From assembly GCA_000310025.1 (NCBI GenBank), contig FN648603.1:1-64000 (forward strand): a stretch of 64,000 nucleotides of DNA. The letters are read 5' to 3'. The stretch is from Ectocarpus siliculosus (lineage: Eukaryota > Sar > Phaeophyceae > Ectocarpales > Ectocarpaceae). The position numbers and the translations under genes are program-made. This document shows, piece by piece, positions 41,601 to 52,894 of this stretch. Numbering within the stretch: position 1 is the stretch's first letter; every line of letters begins with the position of its first letter. The notes beneath the pieces are model-generated. The model had not been told where the DNA came from, searched no databases, and saw only the letters and a list, made by a program, of their open reading frames with translations.

Positions 41601-42545
41601 GTGTGGAGTTGTGCTGTCACGGCATCTCCCACGCACTCTCCTACCCGTGCTTGTGTCGATTGGAGTGTTGTAGGCCGAAATACAAGAGTGGGTTAGGCTC
41701 TCGCGTTGTGGAGGCAAACTTGCCTGTAACAACAGAGAAGGCGGTGTTCTATTTACTAGAGTATCCCGTTCAACTTTTTTGTTTTTTGCGGCATGTGGTT
41801 GTATATTTTTCTTTGCCACTGCCGAAGAAGACCGCTGAATCTTTACGCAGTCCATCTTTTGCATTTATCATTTTAAACCGAACGACACAGGTCGGGTCGA
41901 CCTTCATCATTGTTGTTGTTGTTGTTGTCTCCACATTAAAAACCTTCATATGTCCGTACTGATCCAACACTTGACGCGGTCGATTCCCGTGGTCACAGGC
42001 TAACTTACCCTAAAAAGGTACGATCAAACAAACTGACCCCGAGGGGTCCGCAAGTAGATAGAAATCAACGACAGATATTCTGGAGTCTTCCGCTCCCTCT
42101 GCGCGCTATGCAAGGTAACAACTGAGACTAGGAGTCAGCATCACGGGCCAGAGAGAAAGAGGTACACCCCCTTGGTTCAACCTTGGTGCTTCACACGCAA
42201 GCAGAGACAAGGATCTTCGTACCATCCTCGTCGGCCTTCTCCGTCGTTGTGTACATAATGTATACCTCGATTTTTCGACTTTTCGATCCAATAGACAAGA
42301 CTACGGACTGACATGTATGTCCCTTTCACCCCCGACGGGACCGCGCGCTCGTCGAGTGCCGAGATTCTTCACCACTTCCTTGCCTCTCCCAACACCGTCC
42401 CTTCTTCCCGCCCCTACAATCCTCTCCCCTTCTTCTTCTTCTTTCCGTCCTCCCGGACACTCACCACCATCCGTCCTGGATGTTGGCCCACAGCCCCATT
42501 GGGGGGCGGGGGGCCAATCCTTAACCTTAGTATATATACTCACAG
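41600..42545 (+). repeat. R-family repeat, copy I
   Basis: Contains, in order, the R blocks c (TTGTGCTGTCACGGCATCT...GATTGGAGTGTTGTAGGC), d (TATCCCGTTCAAC...TCATTGTTGTTG, GTCACAGGCTAACTTACC), e (ATCAACGACAGATATTCTGG, GGTACACCCCCTTGGTTCAA) and a (CACCCCCGACGGGACCGCGC to CCCCATTGGGGGGCGGGGGG). Each block recurs in copies II and III. It has no coding sequence that I recognise. Confidence 0.8.
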
Positions 42546-44612
42546 GATGGTCGTCGTGACGTGATACATTTCTTGTTATTAGTATGGAAAAAAAACAAAG
42601 ATGGCTCGATTTTATGTATTTCTACAGCAGTATGGACCAGACTCCGGCTGTACATAGAAGTCGTACGAGTGTCGACTTAGTTGTGCTGTCACAGCATCGT
42701 CCACGCACTTCTGCCAGTGCTGGTTAGTTTATTGGAGTCCTGTAGGTCGAGATACAGCAGTGGGATTCTCGAGGTGTGGAGGCAAAAAAGTGAAGCAGAG
42801 CAAAAAATTGCATGCGTAGCTCGATAACTGCTGTGTTTTTGCGACAGCAGTATGGACTAGACGCCGAACGACGTCCGCGTACTACGGCAACGACCTAACT
42901 GGATGGGATACTTCCTGGCACGGCGAACCATAGTACCATGCGATGTAATCATCCGTTCGTGTGTCGTGCGGCTGCCACATGTGTCGACGACAGGTACACG
43001 TAGAGCTCTCGCCATGTTGCCGTTACCGCGCAGGAGGACCCCTCGGAGATCTTCCACATGGTGCTACAACGACAGCAGTACAACTGTACATCGATGTCGT
43101 AGGAGAGTGGAGTTGTGCTGTCACGGCATCTTCCATGCACTCTCTTACCGGTGCTTGCGTCGATTGGAGTCTTGTAGGCCGAAATTCAAGTTGGTTATGG
43201 AAGCAAACCTGCCTGCAACATCAGAGAAGGCGGTATTCTATTTACTACAGTATCCCGCTCAACTAGTTTTCTTTTTTGCGGCATGTGGTTGCATATTTCT
43301 TTGCCACTGCCGATAAAGACCGCTGGATCTTTAAGCAGTCCATCTTTCGCATTTAAACCGAACGATGCAGGACGGGTCTACCTTCATCATTGTTGTTGTT
43401 GTTGTTGTCTTCCCAATACAAACCGTTCCGATCTCTCTCTATCCAGTACCTTCATATGTCCATACTGATCCAACACTTGACGCGGTCGATTCCCGTGGTC
43501 ACAGGCTAACTTACTCTAAAAAGGTACGCTCAAACAAACTGGCCCCGAGGGGTTGTTGTTGTTGTTGTCTTCACATTAAAAACCGTTCCGATCTCTCTCT
43601 ACCCAGTACCTTCGTATGTCCGTACTGATCCAACACTCGACGCGGTCGATTCCTGTGGTCACAGGTTAACTTACCCTGAAAAGGTACACTCAAATAAACT
43701 GGCCCCGAGGGGTCCGCAAGTCAATAGAAATCAACGACAGATATTCTGGAATCCCCCATCCCTCTGCGCGCTATGCGAGGTATCAACTGAGACTAGGAGT
43801 CACTATCATGGGCCGGAGAGAAAGAAGTACACCCCCTTGGTTCAATCGTGGGATTTCACAACGCAAGCAGAGACAAGGTCATCTGGCACAGGTCCGCGAG
43901 TCATTAGAAATCACCCACAGATATTCTGGAGTCCTCCGCTCCCTCTGCGCGCTATGCGAGGTAACAACTGAAACTAGGAGTCAGTATCACGGGCCAAGAG
44001 AAAGAGGTACACCCCCTTCGTTCAATCTTGGTGCTTCACACGCAAGCAGAGACAAGGCCATTTGACACAGAAAAAGAGAGAAAAAAGAGCGAAAAAGAGA
44101 AAAAAGAGAAAAAGAGAAAAAATAAAAGGAAACAGGAAGAAAAGATAATCGTTCCACGACGCAAACGTCGGCGTCTCCGTTTTCTTTTTTCTTCCCTTCG
44201 CACTCCTTCCTTGCGGCGGTTTTTACACCGACTTCGAACGTGGGGTGCAAATTTCTCTCTTCGTACCTTCCTCGTCGGCCTTCTCCATCGTTATGTACAT
44301 AATGTATACCTCGATTCCGGCTTTTCCATTCCGGTAGACAAGACTACGGACTGACATGTCCTTTTCACCCCCGACGGGACCGCGCGCTCGTTGAGTGCCG
44401 AAATTCTTCACCACTTCCTTGCCTCTCCCAACACCATCCCTTCTTCCCGCCCCTACAAATCCTCTCTCCGTAGCAAGCTCATAGAGAGATCCGGACAACC
44501 CTTCTTCTTCCTCTTCCTTCCTTCCGGACACTCACCACCATCCGTCCTGGATGTTGGCCCCCAGCCCCATTGGGGGGCGGGGGGTCAATCCTTAACCCTA
44601 GTTTACTACACT
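42536..44612 (+). repeat. R-family repeat, copy II with internal duplications
   Basis: Begins CTCACAGGATGGTCGTCGTG and runs through an unoccupied hAT target (GCAGGAGG at 43,030-43,037, followed by ACCCCTCGGAGATCTTCC), then blocks c, d, a second partial d (43,555-43,690), e twice (43,720-43,880 and 43,890-44,060) and a (44,360-44,610). A purine-rich AAAAAGAGAAAAAAG tract lies at about 44,070-44,140. Confidence 0.8.
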
Positions 44613-44880
44613 GCATTCATGTGGCTGCATGCATCTGGTAGCTGTTGACTATGAGGAGAAGTTCTCTACCGGGAGATACACACATACACGTATCGATGCT
44701 GGGTGTGCTTCAGGAAAAACGCGAGGAGGAGAAGGACGACCCTACCGGCCGAGAGGATATAGCTTGAACAATTGAACTACTTTCAAGTTCGACGGCTGAG
44801 CGCATACGAATATTCATTCATTCAAGCGCGCAAGTCTGAGTTACTTGCACTGTGAAACACAGAACATCAACCAACTATGA

Positions 44881-44952
44881 ATGTCTCCTTATTCCGAGTA
44901 TAACGGAATTTTATTTATGTCTCCTTATTCCGAGTATAACGGAATTTCATTT
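44881..44952. repeat. 36-bp tandem duplication with internal inverted repeat
   Basis: Two adjacent copies starting ATGTCTCCTTATTCCGAG at 44,881 and 44,917. Each contains ATTCCG, seven bases, then CGGAAT, a perfect 6-bp hairpin. Confidence 0.8.
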
Positions 44953-45079
44953 ACGACGCGACATAGCGCCGTTGACAATATTAGAACTAGTCAAGCTGAC
45001 TACCTGATGCTGAAGCTACGGTAGTGCCCAATGTTCCAATACCAGGCGATGTGTCATTGAAATATATTGGCTTGCGGAC

Positions 45080-45245
45080 CCTTCGGGTCCTTCCTTCTTA
45101 AAGTATACCTTTCGAGATAAATGTTAGCCTGTGACCACGGGAATAGCTCGGTCGATCGAGTGTTCGATCAGTACGGACCGATGAAGGTACTAGGTAGAGA
45201 GATCAGAACGAACGTTTTTTAAGTGGAGACAACAAAACGACAACA
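45080..45245 (-). repeat. R-family fragment in inverted orientation
   Basis: On the minus strand it reads through GTTGTCTCCACTTAAAAAACG, TGATCTCTCTACCTAGTACC and GGTCACAGGCTAACATTTAT, a diverged copy of the end of R block d. Confidence 0.7.
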
Positions 45246-46349
45246 TTCAACGTGTCGGAAATATGTTGCCCAAGCTTTCCTCGCAGGCCACCAAAGTTCC
45301 AGCAAACGGTTCATCGTGCTTGGATATAGACCACCAAAGTTGGGGTAGATGGTTGAGTGTTCTCTCTTCTCGTGGATGGATGGAGTCCACAACACGATGG
45401 AGATGAAGCACGTGTAGTGTACTGTATGTTCTTGTGTTCAGACATAATGCATGCATGGTGCGCGAATGAAAGTGTGGGTGAACTGCTGTCCGGGACTGTA
45501 GGGGGTGGCACGTATCGTTTTTTGCGTGTTTCGAAGGAGCACGCAACCAAAACCGTGTACAATCATCACACAATCAATTCAAAATCGAATCGTTCTCCAT
45601 CCAACACTTACTGCATATGCAAATGCTTTGCAATTTCAGGCCCAGGAGAACCCAAACGTCATGGGTATCGACTTCGTCATGCAACGTGCTGCGTGTTTGA
45701 ATATATTATATGCACATAGAATACTGCGACTGTTGTAGGCAACTTACCGTTAAACCTTGAAACTGTTGGCTGCAGATTCGTCACACGCGTACTGCGTTAT
45801 GCTGCCGCTGCTGGTGTGGCTTCGGCGTTTATTTAATATGTTTGCGAAGAAGGAAAGAAGGCCCGCCGAAAACAGAGTGGCTGATGATGTTACTCGACGT
45901 TGACGTTCTCCGCCGGAAGCCACCCAATCACAGCCAGCCCTGAATCCTTTTTGGAACGAACAGCCCGGCGTAGACCCTCCGGGGTGCAGGGGGAATAGCC
46001 CGATTTGGGCCGATTTGGGCGTGCTTCGCGGCGGTGTAGCGCCCTCGGCGCGTGACGGCTCAACCCCGCGACGGGCGGGCGGTGGTGGAAAGACTTTCCT
46101 GAGGACGTCCTGAAGAAGAGGCGTCCGCCAGAGCTCCGTGGCGGGCGTGCGGAAGAACCGGCGCTAACGTCTTGGGTTGAGTGAAAGGCCGAAACCCGCC
46201 GCTGCGCTCTCACCGCTCCGGTTCTGTGCTCTCAGAGCTCGAGAGCTGAAGCAGAATTGTCTACACGCCGAAATACGAATGACATGGCCCCCATGGGGAT
46301 GAAGTAACCGAACGACGAGTCAGTATTTTGTGTGCATGAACTACTGCTG

Positions 46350-46410
46350 TACCTGTAAACATCCTAGAGTTAAGGAGTGGCCCCCCGACCCCCAATGGGG
46401 CGACCGGGTA
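46350..46410 (-). repeat. R-family block a fragment, inverted
   Basis: GGCCCCCCGACCCCCAATGG near 46,379 is the reverse complement of the CCCATTGGGGGGCGGGGGGC end of block a. Only this edge is recognisable. Confidence 0.5.
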
Positions 46411-48593
46411 ACGAAAGGCGTGCTGATTGCGAGTCAATTTCTTCTTGCACTCGAAGGCGTATTTGGTTATAAGCATCGCCGCGATGGCTGTCTAGACTCG
46501 GTGCCGGTAACCTTGGTGCACGAATCCTCATTTGGCTAAAATGTTGACGTATCATATCGAGTTCAGGGTCTGAGTCGTGTGGTGTGTTATTGTTTGCATT
46601 GCGACGTCGACGTTCCGTTAAGATTCCAGCACGTCTTCGTCTGCGAGATCTTGCTAGTTCTGCGTGTTGCGCGTTATCCGGATACGGTGACGTGCTTGAA
46701 CTTCTTGCCGTCGGAAGAGTTGGCACCAGCGTAAAGACGCCACACCGCGTGGATATTATTCCACTCTGACAACAACAGCAAGCAAAAAGGGTATAGTTGT
46801 GGAGAGATTTAGCGGTTGCAGTTGCGATGCAGTTTCATGTCAGGGCTTCATGCATCACCTGAACAACATTCGGGCACATATCAGGCGGACATTCCTTGAT
46901 ATAATTAAAGAGAGAAATTGCTTTTACGTTTGTTGCCGCGGCTGTTGACCTGTTCGGTGGGGATCCCGAGCGAAGGAGTACCTCCCACCGGGGCGAGGCA
47001 GAGCTGGCACGGCTTGGGGTACGTTGTCGACAAGGTGAGGACGGTGCAGGATACGCTGCAACTGTCCTCGTCGCGGTTGTTGTTACGGTCGCAAGGGGCA
47101 AACTGGCCTTTACCGTCGCGCTTGTTAATGAGCTAAAGGTGACCGCCGTCGTCGCTATCGGGCCCGGGGCAAGGCCAGTTGGGGTCGTCCTTTTGTACAG
47201 GACGGCGGGACTCTCCACTACGACTCTCTGACTGGGTGGACTTACGCTTTGCTGGGGAGCGACGGGAGAGGGCGTTCATATTGTGTTGCAGCTGAAGGTC
47301 GATGTGAAGATGAGAGGGGAGGATGCCGAAAATGAGAGTGACCGGGTGGGGTCGGTGGGGCTGGAGCACGTTTTCACGCTTTAGAGACTAAATTCCGACT
47401 AACTTGGAGAGGAAATTCGGAACATTCGACGAAATGTGCACTCTTTCATTCACTCTGCACAGACTAATTTCTGACAAACTTGCAGCAAACATTCTAACTT
47501 CCGACTAACTTCCAGGAATTATTCCATGAAACGGTGTGCTATCACGAAAATTTTATCTCTCTTGTTTAACTGTATATACTTACGATGTAGCGCAGTCTAC
47601 AGCTGCACCTTCAATGCAACAACAGTACAACAACAGCAGTGTTCACAGTATTACAGAAGACATATGCCTCCAACCTTGCAGCACTTGTAGCAATTGATAA
47701 TGCCGTGAGATTTTCGTGCATGTTCAAGCTCAAAACAAAGCAAGTTAAGTCTAAAGTTAGTTGTGGCGTACCACAAACAACAATCAATCTACATTTGTCC
47801 AATCTTCCTTGCTACAGCTGTAGAATATGTGCGTCTTGGAGGGTGTGTGTGGCATATACGTAGTACGTAACCATCCGCGCGGTGACAATACACGATGCAC
47901 ATACAAACTCCAGTTCGCGTTGCTTACGCTAGAGAAGGCGACAGGATGCATGCATTCACTACTGTACACGCATACCACATAGTGCGGACAGTCTGTCGAT
48001 ATCTATCTACAGATGAGACCATCGGTGCGGCAAAAAAAAGGTTTGTGCTAGGTGCTACATGTATGCTTATATCAAGTATGTGTCATCATTTATGAGTTGA
48101 TGTTCTCCAAAATCTTGTCCAATGAGCTGCGTGATTCTTTAGAGATCACAGTCCCTTGAAGTCCCTTGTGTAGACGCCCCCGGATGCAGGAGATTTAGCC
48201 GTACTTCACGATGCTGTAACTCGCGACAGGGGCGCTGTGATCGTGAGAGTGGCACGCCAACGTCGGCGAAGACAGCCGAAAAAAATGTTTAAACCCCATT
48301 TACAAACAATTAAAACCGATTTACCGCACCGCAACCTATAGCTCAATGACTGAAAAAGTGGTTGCGTGCATTCGCCGTGCTGTAACTCTACTCGCCTTTG
48401 GAGGTTCGAGCTCGCGACAGGGGCGCTGTGATCCAGAGACTGACCCGCTGCAGCGGGCAACAGCCGGCGAAAAAAGAAGTCCCAAGGCGACCGCGAACTG
48501 ATGCACCGAATAAAAACGTCTTGCTTTTAGAGTGAAACAATGGTTGAACTCTTGCGTTTCAGGCCTCCGACATAATTGTAGTTAAGTCTATAC

Positions 48594-49117
48594 TCACAGG
48601 ATGGTCTTCGTGACGTGATACATTTCTTGTTACTAGTATGGGACAAAAAAATAATGATGGCTCGACTTTTTTATTTCTACAGCAGTATGGACCAGACGCC
48701 GACTGTACATAGAAGTTGTACGAGTGTCGACTCTCGTTGTGCTGTCACGGCATCTTGCACGCACTTCTGCCAGTGCTGGTTTGTTGATTGGAGTCTGGTA
48801 GGTTCAGATACAGCAGTGGGATTCTCGGGTTGTGGAGGCAAAAATCTGCCTGAAACCACAGCAAAAAATTGCGTGCATAGCTAGATTATTACTGCTGCTG
48901 TGTTTTTGCTACAGCAGTACTGTACCAGGTATGGACTATATGCCGAACGACGTGCGCGTACTACGGTAATGACCTAACTGGATGGGATCCCTCCTGCCAC
49001 GTCAAACCATAGTACGATGCGATGCAAACATCCGTTCGTGTGTCGTGCGGCTGCCATGTGTCGACGATAGATGATACACGCAGAGCTCTCGCGACGTTGT
49101 CGTTACCGTGTAGGAGG
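48594..49117 (+). repeat. R-family repeat, copy III, left part
   Basis: Starts CTCACAGGATGGTCTTCGTG like copy II, passes blocks shared with 42,536-43,030, and is interrupted at GTAGGAGG by the hAT transposon. The right part resumes at 52,895. Confidence 0.82.
49110..49117. repeat. hAT target-site duplication, left
   Basis: GTAGGAGG, identical to the octamer at 52,895-52,902. Eight bases is the standard hAT target duplication. Confidence 0.92.
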
Positions 49118-49132
49118 TAGTGTTGGATATCG
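49118..49132. repeat. hAT terminal inverted repeat, left
   Basis: TAGTGTTGGATATCG; exact inverted match to 52,880-52,894. Confidence 0.95.
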
Positions 49133-49667
49133 AAGCGCTGCGCGCTTCGATACGATATCGAACGCTTTCGATACGATAAATATCGCTTGGGTATAGGCGA
49201 GCGAAGCGAGCCCGGCGAGCACAGCGAGCGTAGGCGCGAAGGCGCTCGAAGCTCGCTGTGCGAGCCACCTAGGCCCCCCCCGGCTGGCGAGGGGGCCCCG
49301 CTGGAGGCGCCGCCGGAGGCCCGAAAATTGGGGCGTTTACGCTTCATTTCCCATCAATAATGACGTAAATTGGGCCACTACTCTAGGCCACCGTTGACCC
49401 ATCTTTTCTTTTGAAAATAGTGAAAGCAGAGTTTTTGGTTGAAGCAGAATGCTGCATCTAGAGAAATGCAAATGTTGGTTTTCTTGGAGCGTTTCATTGC
49501 CAACCTGTGCCCCGATTGCCAACTACTCTGTACCTGGCGCTACGTGGCTTCCGAGCTGCTGCCAACTAAACACTAAAAACGAAAACCTACGACCAGCTGC
49601 GGTTCTACGAGCAGCTCTAGTCTACTGCACGGCACACGGCCGACGACAAACTTCCCACAAAACCACA

Positions 49668-52613
49668 CTATAGCAACTGGTCAAAGGACCCTGAATCCTC
49701 TTCTACCCGACGGAGAGCCTGCTGCGAAATCCCGCTGGACCACGTTAACCCGTGCGAACCGTTCAGGAAAACAAGTGCATCGACCGTGTCATCCCCAACA
49801 AGGCGGTTGCGTTTTTTCGTGACGATGTTGCCGGCCATGGAGAAGACGCGTTCAGACGCCGCCGATGACGGAGGAATCACCAAGTACTTGACTGCCAGCC
49901 TAGCCAGAGATGGGAACGAGAATTGGTGTGGGCACCACCAACTCAGCTCATCCTTTGAGGTCTGCTCGTGCTCGGGATCAAGGCCTTGCTCAACAACAAA
50001 GCGCCGAAGCTCCAGCTCTGCAGACTGCACTCTTGCTTCAAGTGAGAGCCTCGAAGGGGAACGCGCGGCGCTGGTCCACCAGGGCCCTTGCCCCTCGATG
50101 CCATGACGGCCATCGTTCGAAAGCTGAGGCGCTGCTTCTTCGCCGGCGGCTCATCGCCGGAAAGGTCGACGGACCCGCCGCCCGCACCACCGCCCGCACC
50201 ACCGCCCGCACCGCCATTATCAGCCGACGAGCTGTGGGCCGCTTTCTCGGCATCGATGTCCTGGGTGAACAGGACTTTGAGCTCCCCCACTAGAAGATCG
50301 CGCCACTGCTTCTGCTCCGCGTCCGATGGCCACTCGAGATCTTTCGTTCGGGCACTGAGCGCGGACGCCATCTTCATCACCGCGGGGACATTTTCCCAGC
50401 GATCTTCGTGGTCGACGAGCATCGCTTTCCCAGCCACGCGGAACGGGCCTTGGGTGAACGCCGCCGACTCCTTCTGGATGTGGTTGTTCAAGACGTTCAT
50501 GATGCAGGGGACCTCCGCCAGGCCAAGGTAGTCACCCTCCATGGTCTCCACCGCCGACGCGAAAGGCTCCAACATCCTCACCATCGAAGCCGCGTTTGTC
50601 CAGTCCACGTCCTGGAGGACAATGTCCACCTTGGAGCGTTCGTTGGCGAGCTCGACGGTGTGAAGAACGCTGCTCTTGTGCTCCAGGGACACAGTGAGCA
50701 TCGACAGCCACGACCACCACCGCGCGACACAGCCTGTAGGGATCCTCGCAGGTTTTTTGGTGGGAAACCTCAACTGATTACATTCGGGGATCAGGGGGGA
50801 GAAATACAGGAGGGGGCGGGGATCGATGAGAACCCAACAGCACGACAAGCAAACGCTTGCCTCTTTACTCTGCACATGCGTGCGCGGCTAGCGGCAAGAC
50901 TGCAGTGGTGCAGTGACGATGTGACGGTGTCAACAGCGTGCGAAAAATAATGTAAATACAAGCGTATTTGCTCACCTTCTGCGCCTCAAAGAACGCTCCC
51001 AGCGACAGCGCAGACTTGTGCAGGTGCCCGGCAACCTTGGTGAACCTTTTGAGGGTCTCCTTCAGGCCGGGAGTGTTGACGAACTTCTGCACCGTTAGCT
51101 CAGTCTTGTGGCATCCACATCGAAGCCACTGAATCTGCGGCGCCATGTGGACAATGACGCCGTTCTTCATGTTCGCAGTCGTGTCGGTCGTCATGCTGAT
51201 CACTTGGTTCTCGATCCCAAGAGCCTTCAGCATACTCGTGAGCTTCGCCCCGATGCGCACACCGGTGTGGGATCCTTCGAAGATCTCGCAGCCTGCGGTG
51301 CCGCACTTGACGGTCCACTCGCTGCGGGACGTCTCTATCCAGTGAAGAGTCAGAGAGATGAAGGACACCTGGGTGATTTGGCGAAATATGGCAGAACAAG
51401 AAACAATACGCACACGAAAATGAACGCATCAAAACAACGTCCCTAACTAGGCAACGTACCTCAAATGCCACCCGAGCGTTCTCGTAGATCGTGAGTGTTC
51501 TACTGCTATTTGTCATCAACTGCTGTTTGATGTTTATTATATCGCGGGAAGCAGAAGAGTTATACTTACGTTGGTGTTGGATGTCCAAATGTCGCTAGTC
51601 GCCGCTAGGCTTTTCCTCACCAGCATGTGCTTGAGGTTCTCCACGGCGACTCTCTTCTTGTTCATCAACTCCGTCCGAAACTTCTTTCGGCCGCCGGCAT
51701 CGAAGGTAGCGCTGCCAGTCGCTGTCTGCAGCACCTTCTCAAGCGCTGGATGGTCCACAACCGAAAGCGGCTGGTTGTCGAGGATCACCCAATCGAGGAG
51801 GTCCGAGGCGACCGCTTCGGTGCGGGATAGCCTGACGGTAGGAAGGTTGTTTTTCCAAAGAGCTTTGTTGGCATTTATTGTATTTATGTATGTTGTGTGA
51901 TGTGTGACAAAATACAATATACACAAGTCTAATTAGCAGTAGACCACATCCTCCGTACTTTGTGAACATTGAACGCGCTACAATACACGCTTCAACACGC
52001 AGCCTGCTGTAGCTGCTATACGGTGCCACTAATGAAACTTAGACTAATTTGAAAAGAACAGCGTACATCGTATGGCACACCACCAGGAGGAGGAGAAAAA
52101 ATAACACAGGAACTAGGAATAGGAGTGCAAAAAGGTACCGCCACAAATACAAAACTGCACGGATTGAACCAAACTAGCAAACTAGCGACACGACCCGGGA
52201 AAGCGTGATGCTTCATTTACTCACTGGATTTTGCCATCGAGGGTCGTTTGGCCAGCGGGCACGCCGGTCGGAGACGGCTTCTTGAAACCCTGCGCGGCTG
52301 CAAGCTTCGATGCGTGCCCCTCTTTGTCCACCACATTTGGCGAGCTGTAGTGAGCTACAAGGTTCGATGTATTGCCCTGCGGCGTCGAAACCACTTGTTC
52401 GCATACAGAACACACGGGCCGCTGTTGCGGGTCCACCAGGAATAGGCCCCCCTTCCACACGAAAGGTCGCCCTCCCGTCTTCTTCTTGCATCCTTTGAGG
52501 TCGACGACGGTGGGGCTGTCGGTGCCGGCGGCAGGGACCGCGTCATTGTTCGCGGCAGAGGCGGCCGCCCCGCCGAACGTGCTACTCATGCCACCGCAGG
52601 GCAGCAGAAACAA
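49668..52613 (-). pseudogene. hAT transposase, five exons, one frameshift
   Basis: Exons: 52,613-52,225; 51,831-51,570; 51,480-51,460; 51,368-50,976; 50,773-49,668. Junctions are GTGAGT/CAG, GTAAGT/GAG, GTACGT/CAG and GTGAGC/CAG, and the exon lengths keep phase exactly. Exon 1 holds a BED-type zinc finger (CSVCEQVVSTPQGNTSNLVA then H). Exon 2 has DLLDWVILDNQPLSVVDHPA and ATSDIWTSNTN. Exon 4 has FISLTLHWIETS, MTTDTTANMKNGVIVH and LRCGCHKTELTVQKF. Exon 5 has RWWSWLSMLTVS, EPFASAVETMEGDYLGLAEV, a KKQR nuclear signal and the C-terminal dimerisation block YLVIPPSSAASERVFSMAGN. The total is near 720 residues, normal for hAT. In exon 5 the frame changes near 50,050-50,100, so as read the C-terminus is separated. 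An alternative start is the Met at 52,589. Confidence 0.9.
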
Positions 52614-52879
52614 GTTGTGTACTGTGTAAGGCTACTGCTGTGTGTGCGCGCGTGAGTACGATGTGTTTAGCTAGTTGTGTTCCTGCAGCGCAGACCACAA
52701 GGCAGCGCAGGCACGCCGCGGGGGTTTCGTGTGTAAGTTCTGCATACCAGGGGGTTCTGTGGGTGGTTTTATCGAATTATCGTATCGTATCGAAATATCG
52801 TATCGTATCGTAAGGCCCTAAACCCAGCGATACGATAGACGATACGATATTACGATACGATATATCGAATTTTTCGATA

Positions 52880-52894
52880 CGATATCCAACACTA
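52880..52894. repeat. hAT terminal inverted repeat, right
   Basis: CGATATCCAACACTA, followed directly by the target duplication GTAGGAGG. Confidence 0.95.

Larger units (their letters stand above)
44613..48590. other. Mostly unassigned region with small repeats and inverted R pieces
   Basis: Holds a 36-bp tandem duplication (44,881-44,952), inverted R fragments (45,080-45,245 and 46,350-46,410) and a pair of related segments at 48,190-48,290 and 48,370-48,480. Minus-strand frames at 46,370-46,726, 46,835-47,218 and 47,133-47,369 read partly like protein (FNYIKECPPDMCP; a basic NALSRRSPAKRKST) but belong to no family I recognise. Confidence 0.4.
49118..52894 (-). mobile_element. hAT-superfamily DNA transposon, near-complete
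   Basis: 3,777 bp with perfect 15-bp terminal inverted repeats (TAGTGTTGGATATCG at the left, its reverse complement CGATATCCAACACTA at the right) and an identical 8-bp duplication GTAGGAGG on each side. Subterminal DNA is rich in TATCGTATCG-type words on the right (52,780-52,885) and has a GAAGCGCTGCGCGCTTC hairpin and a GC-rich stretch on the left (49,133-49,335). Inside is a five-exon transposase on the minus strand. The sister repeat copy II keeps the unoccupied target, so the insertion point is certain. A single frameshift near 50,090 seems to be the only lesion. Confidence 0.95.
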
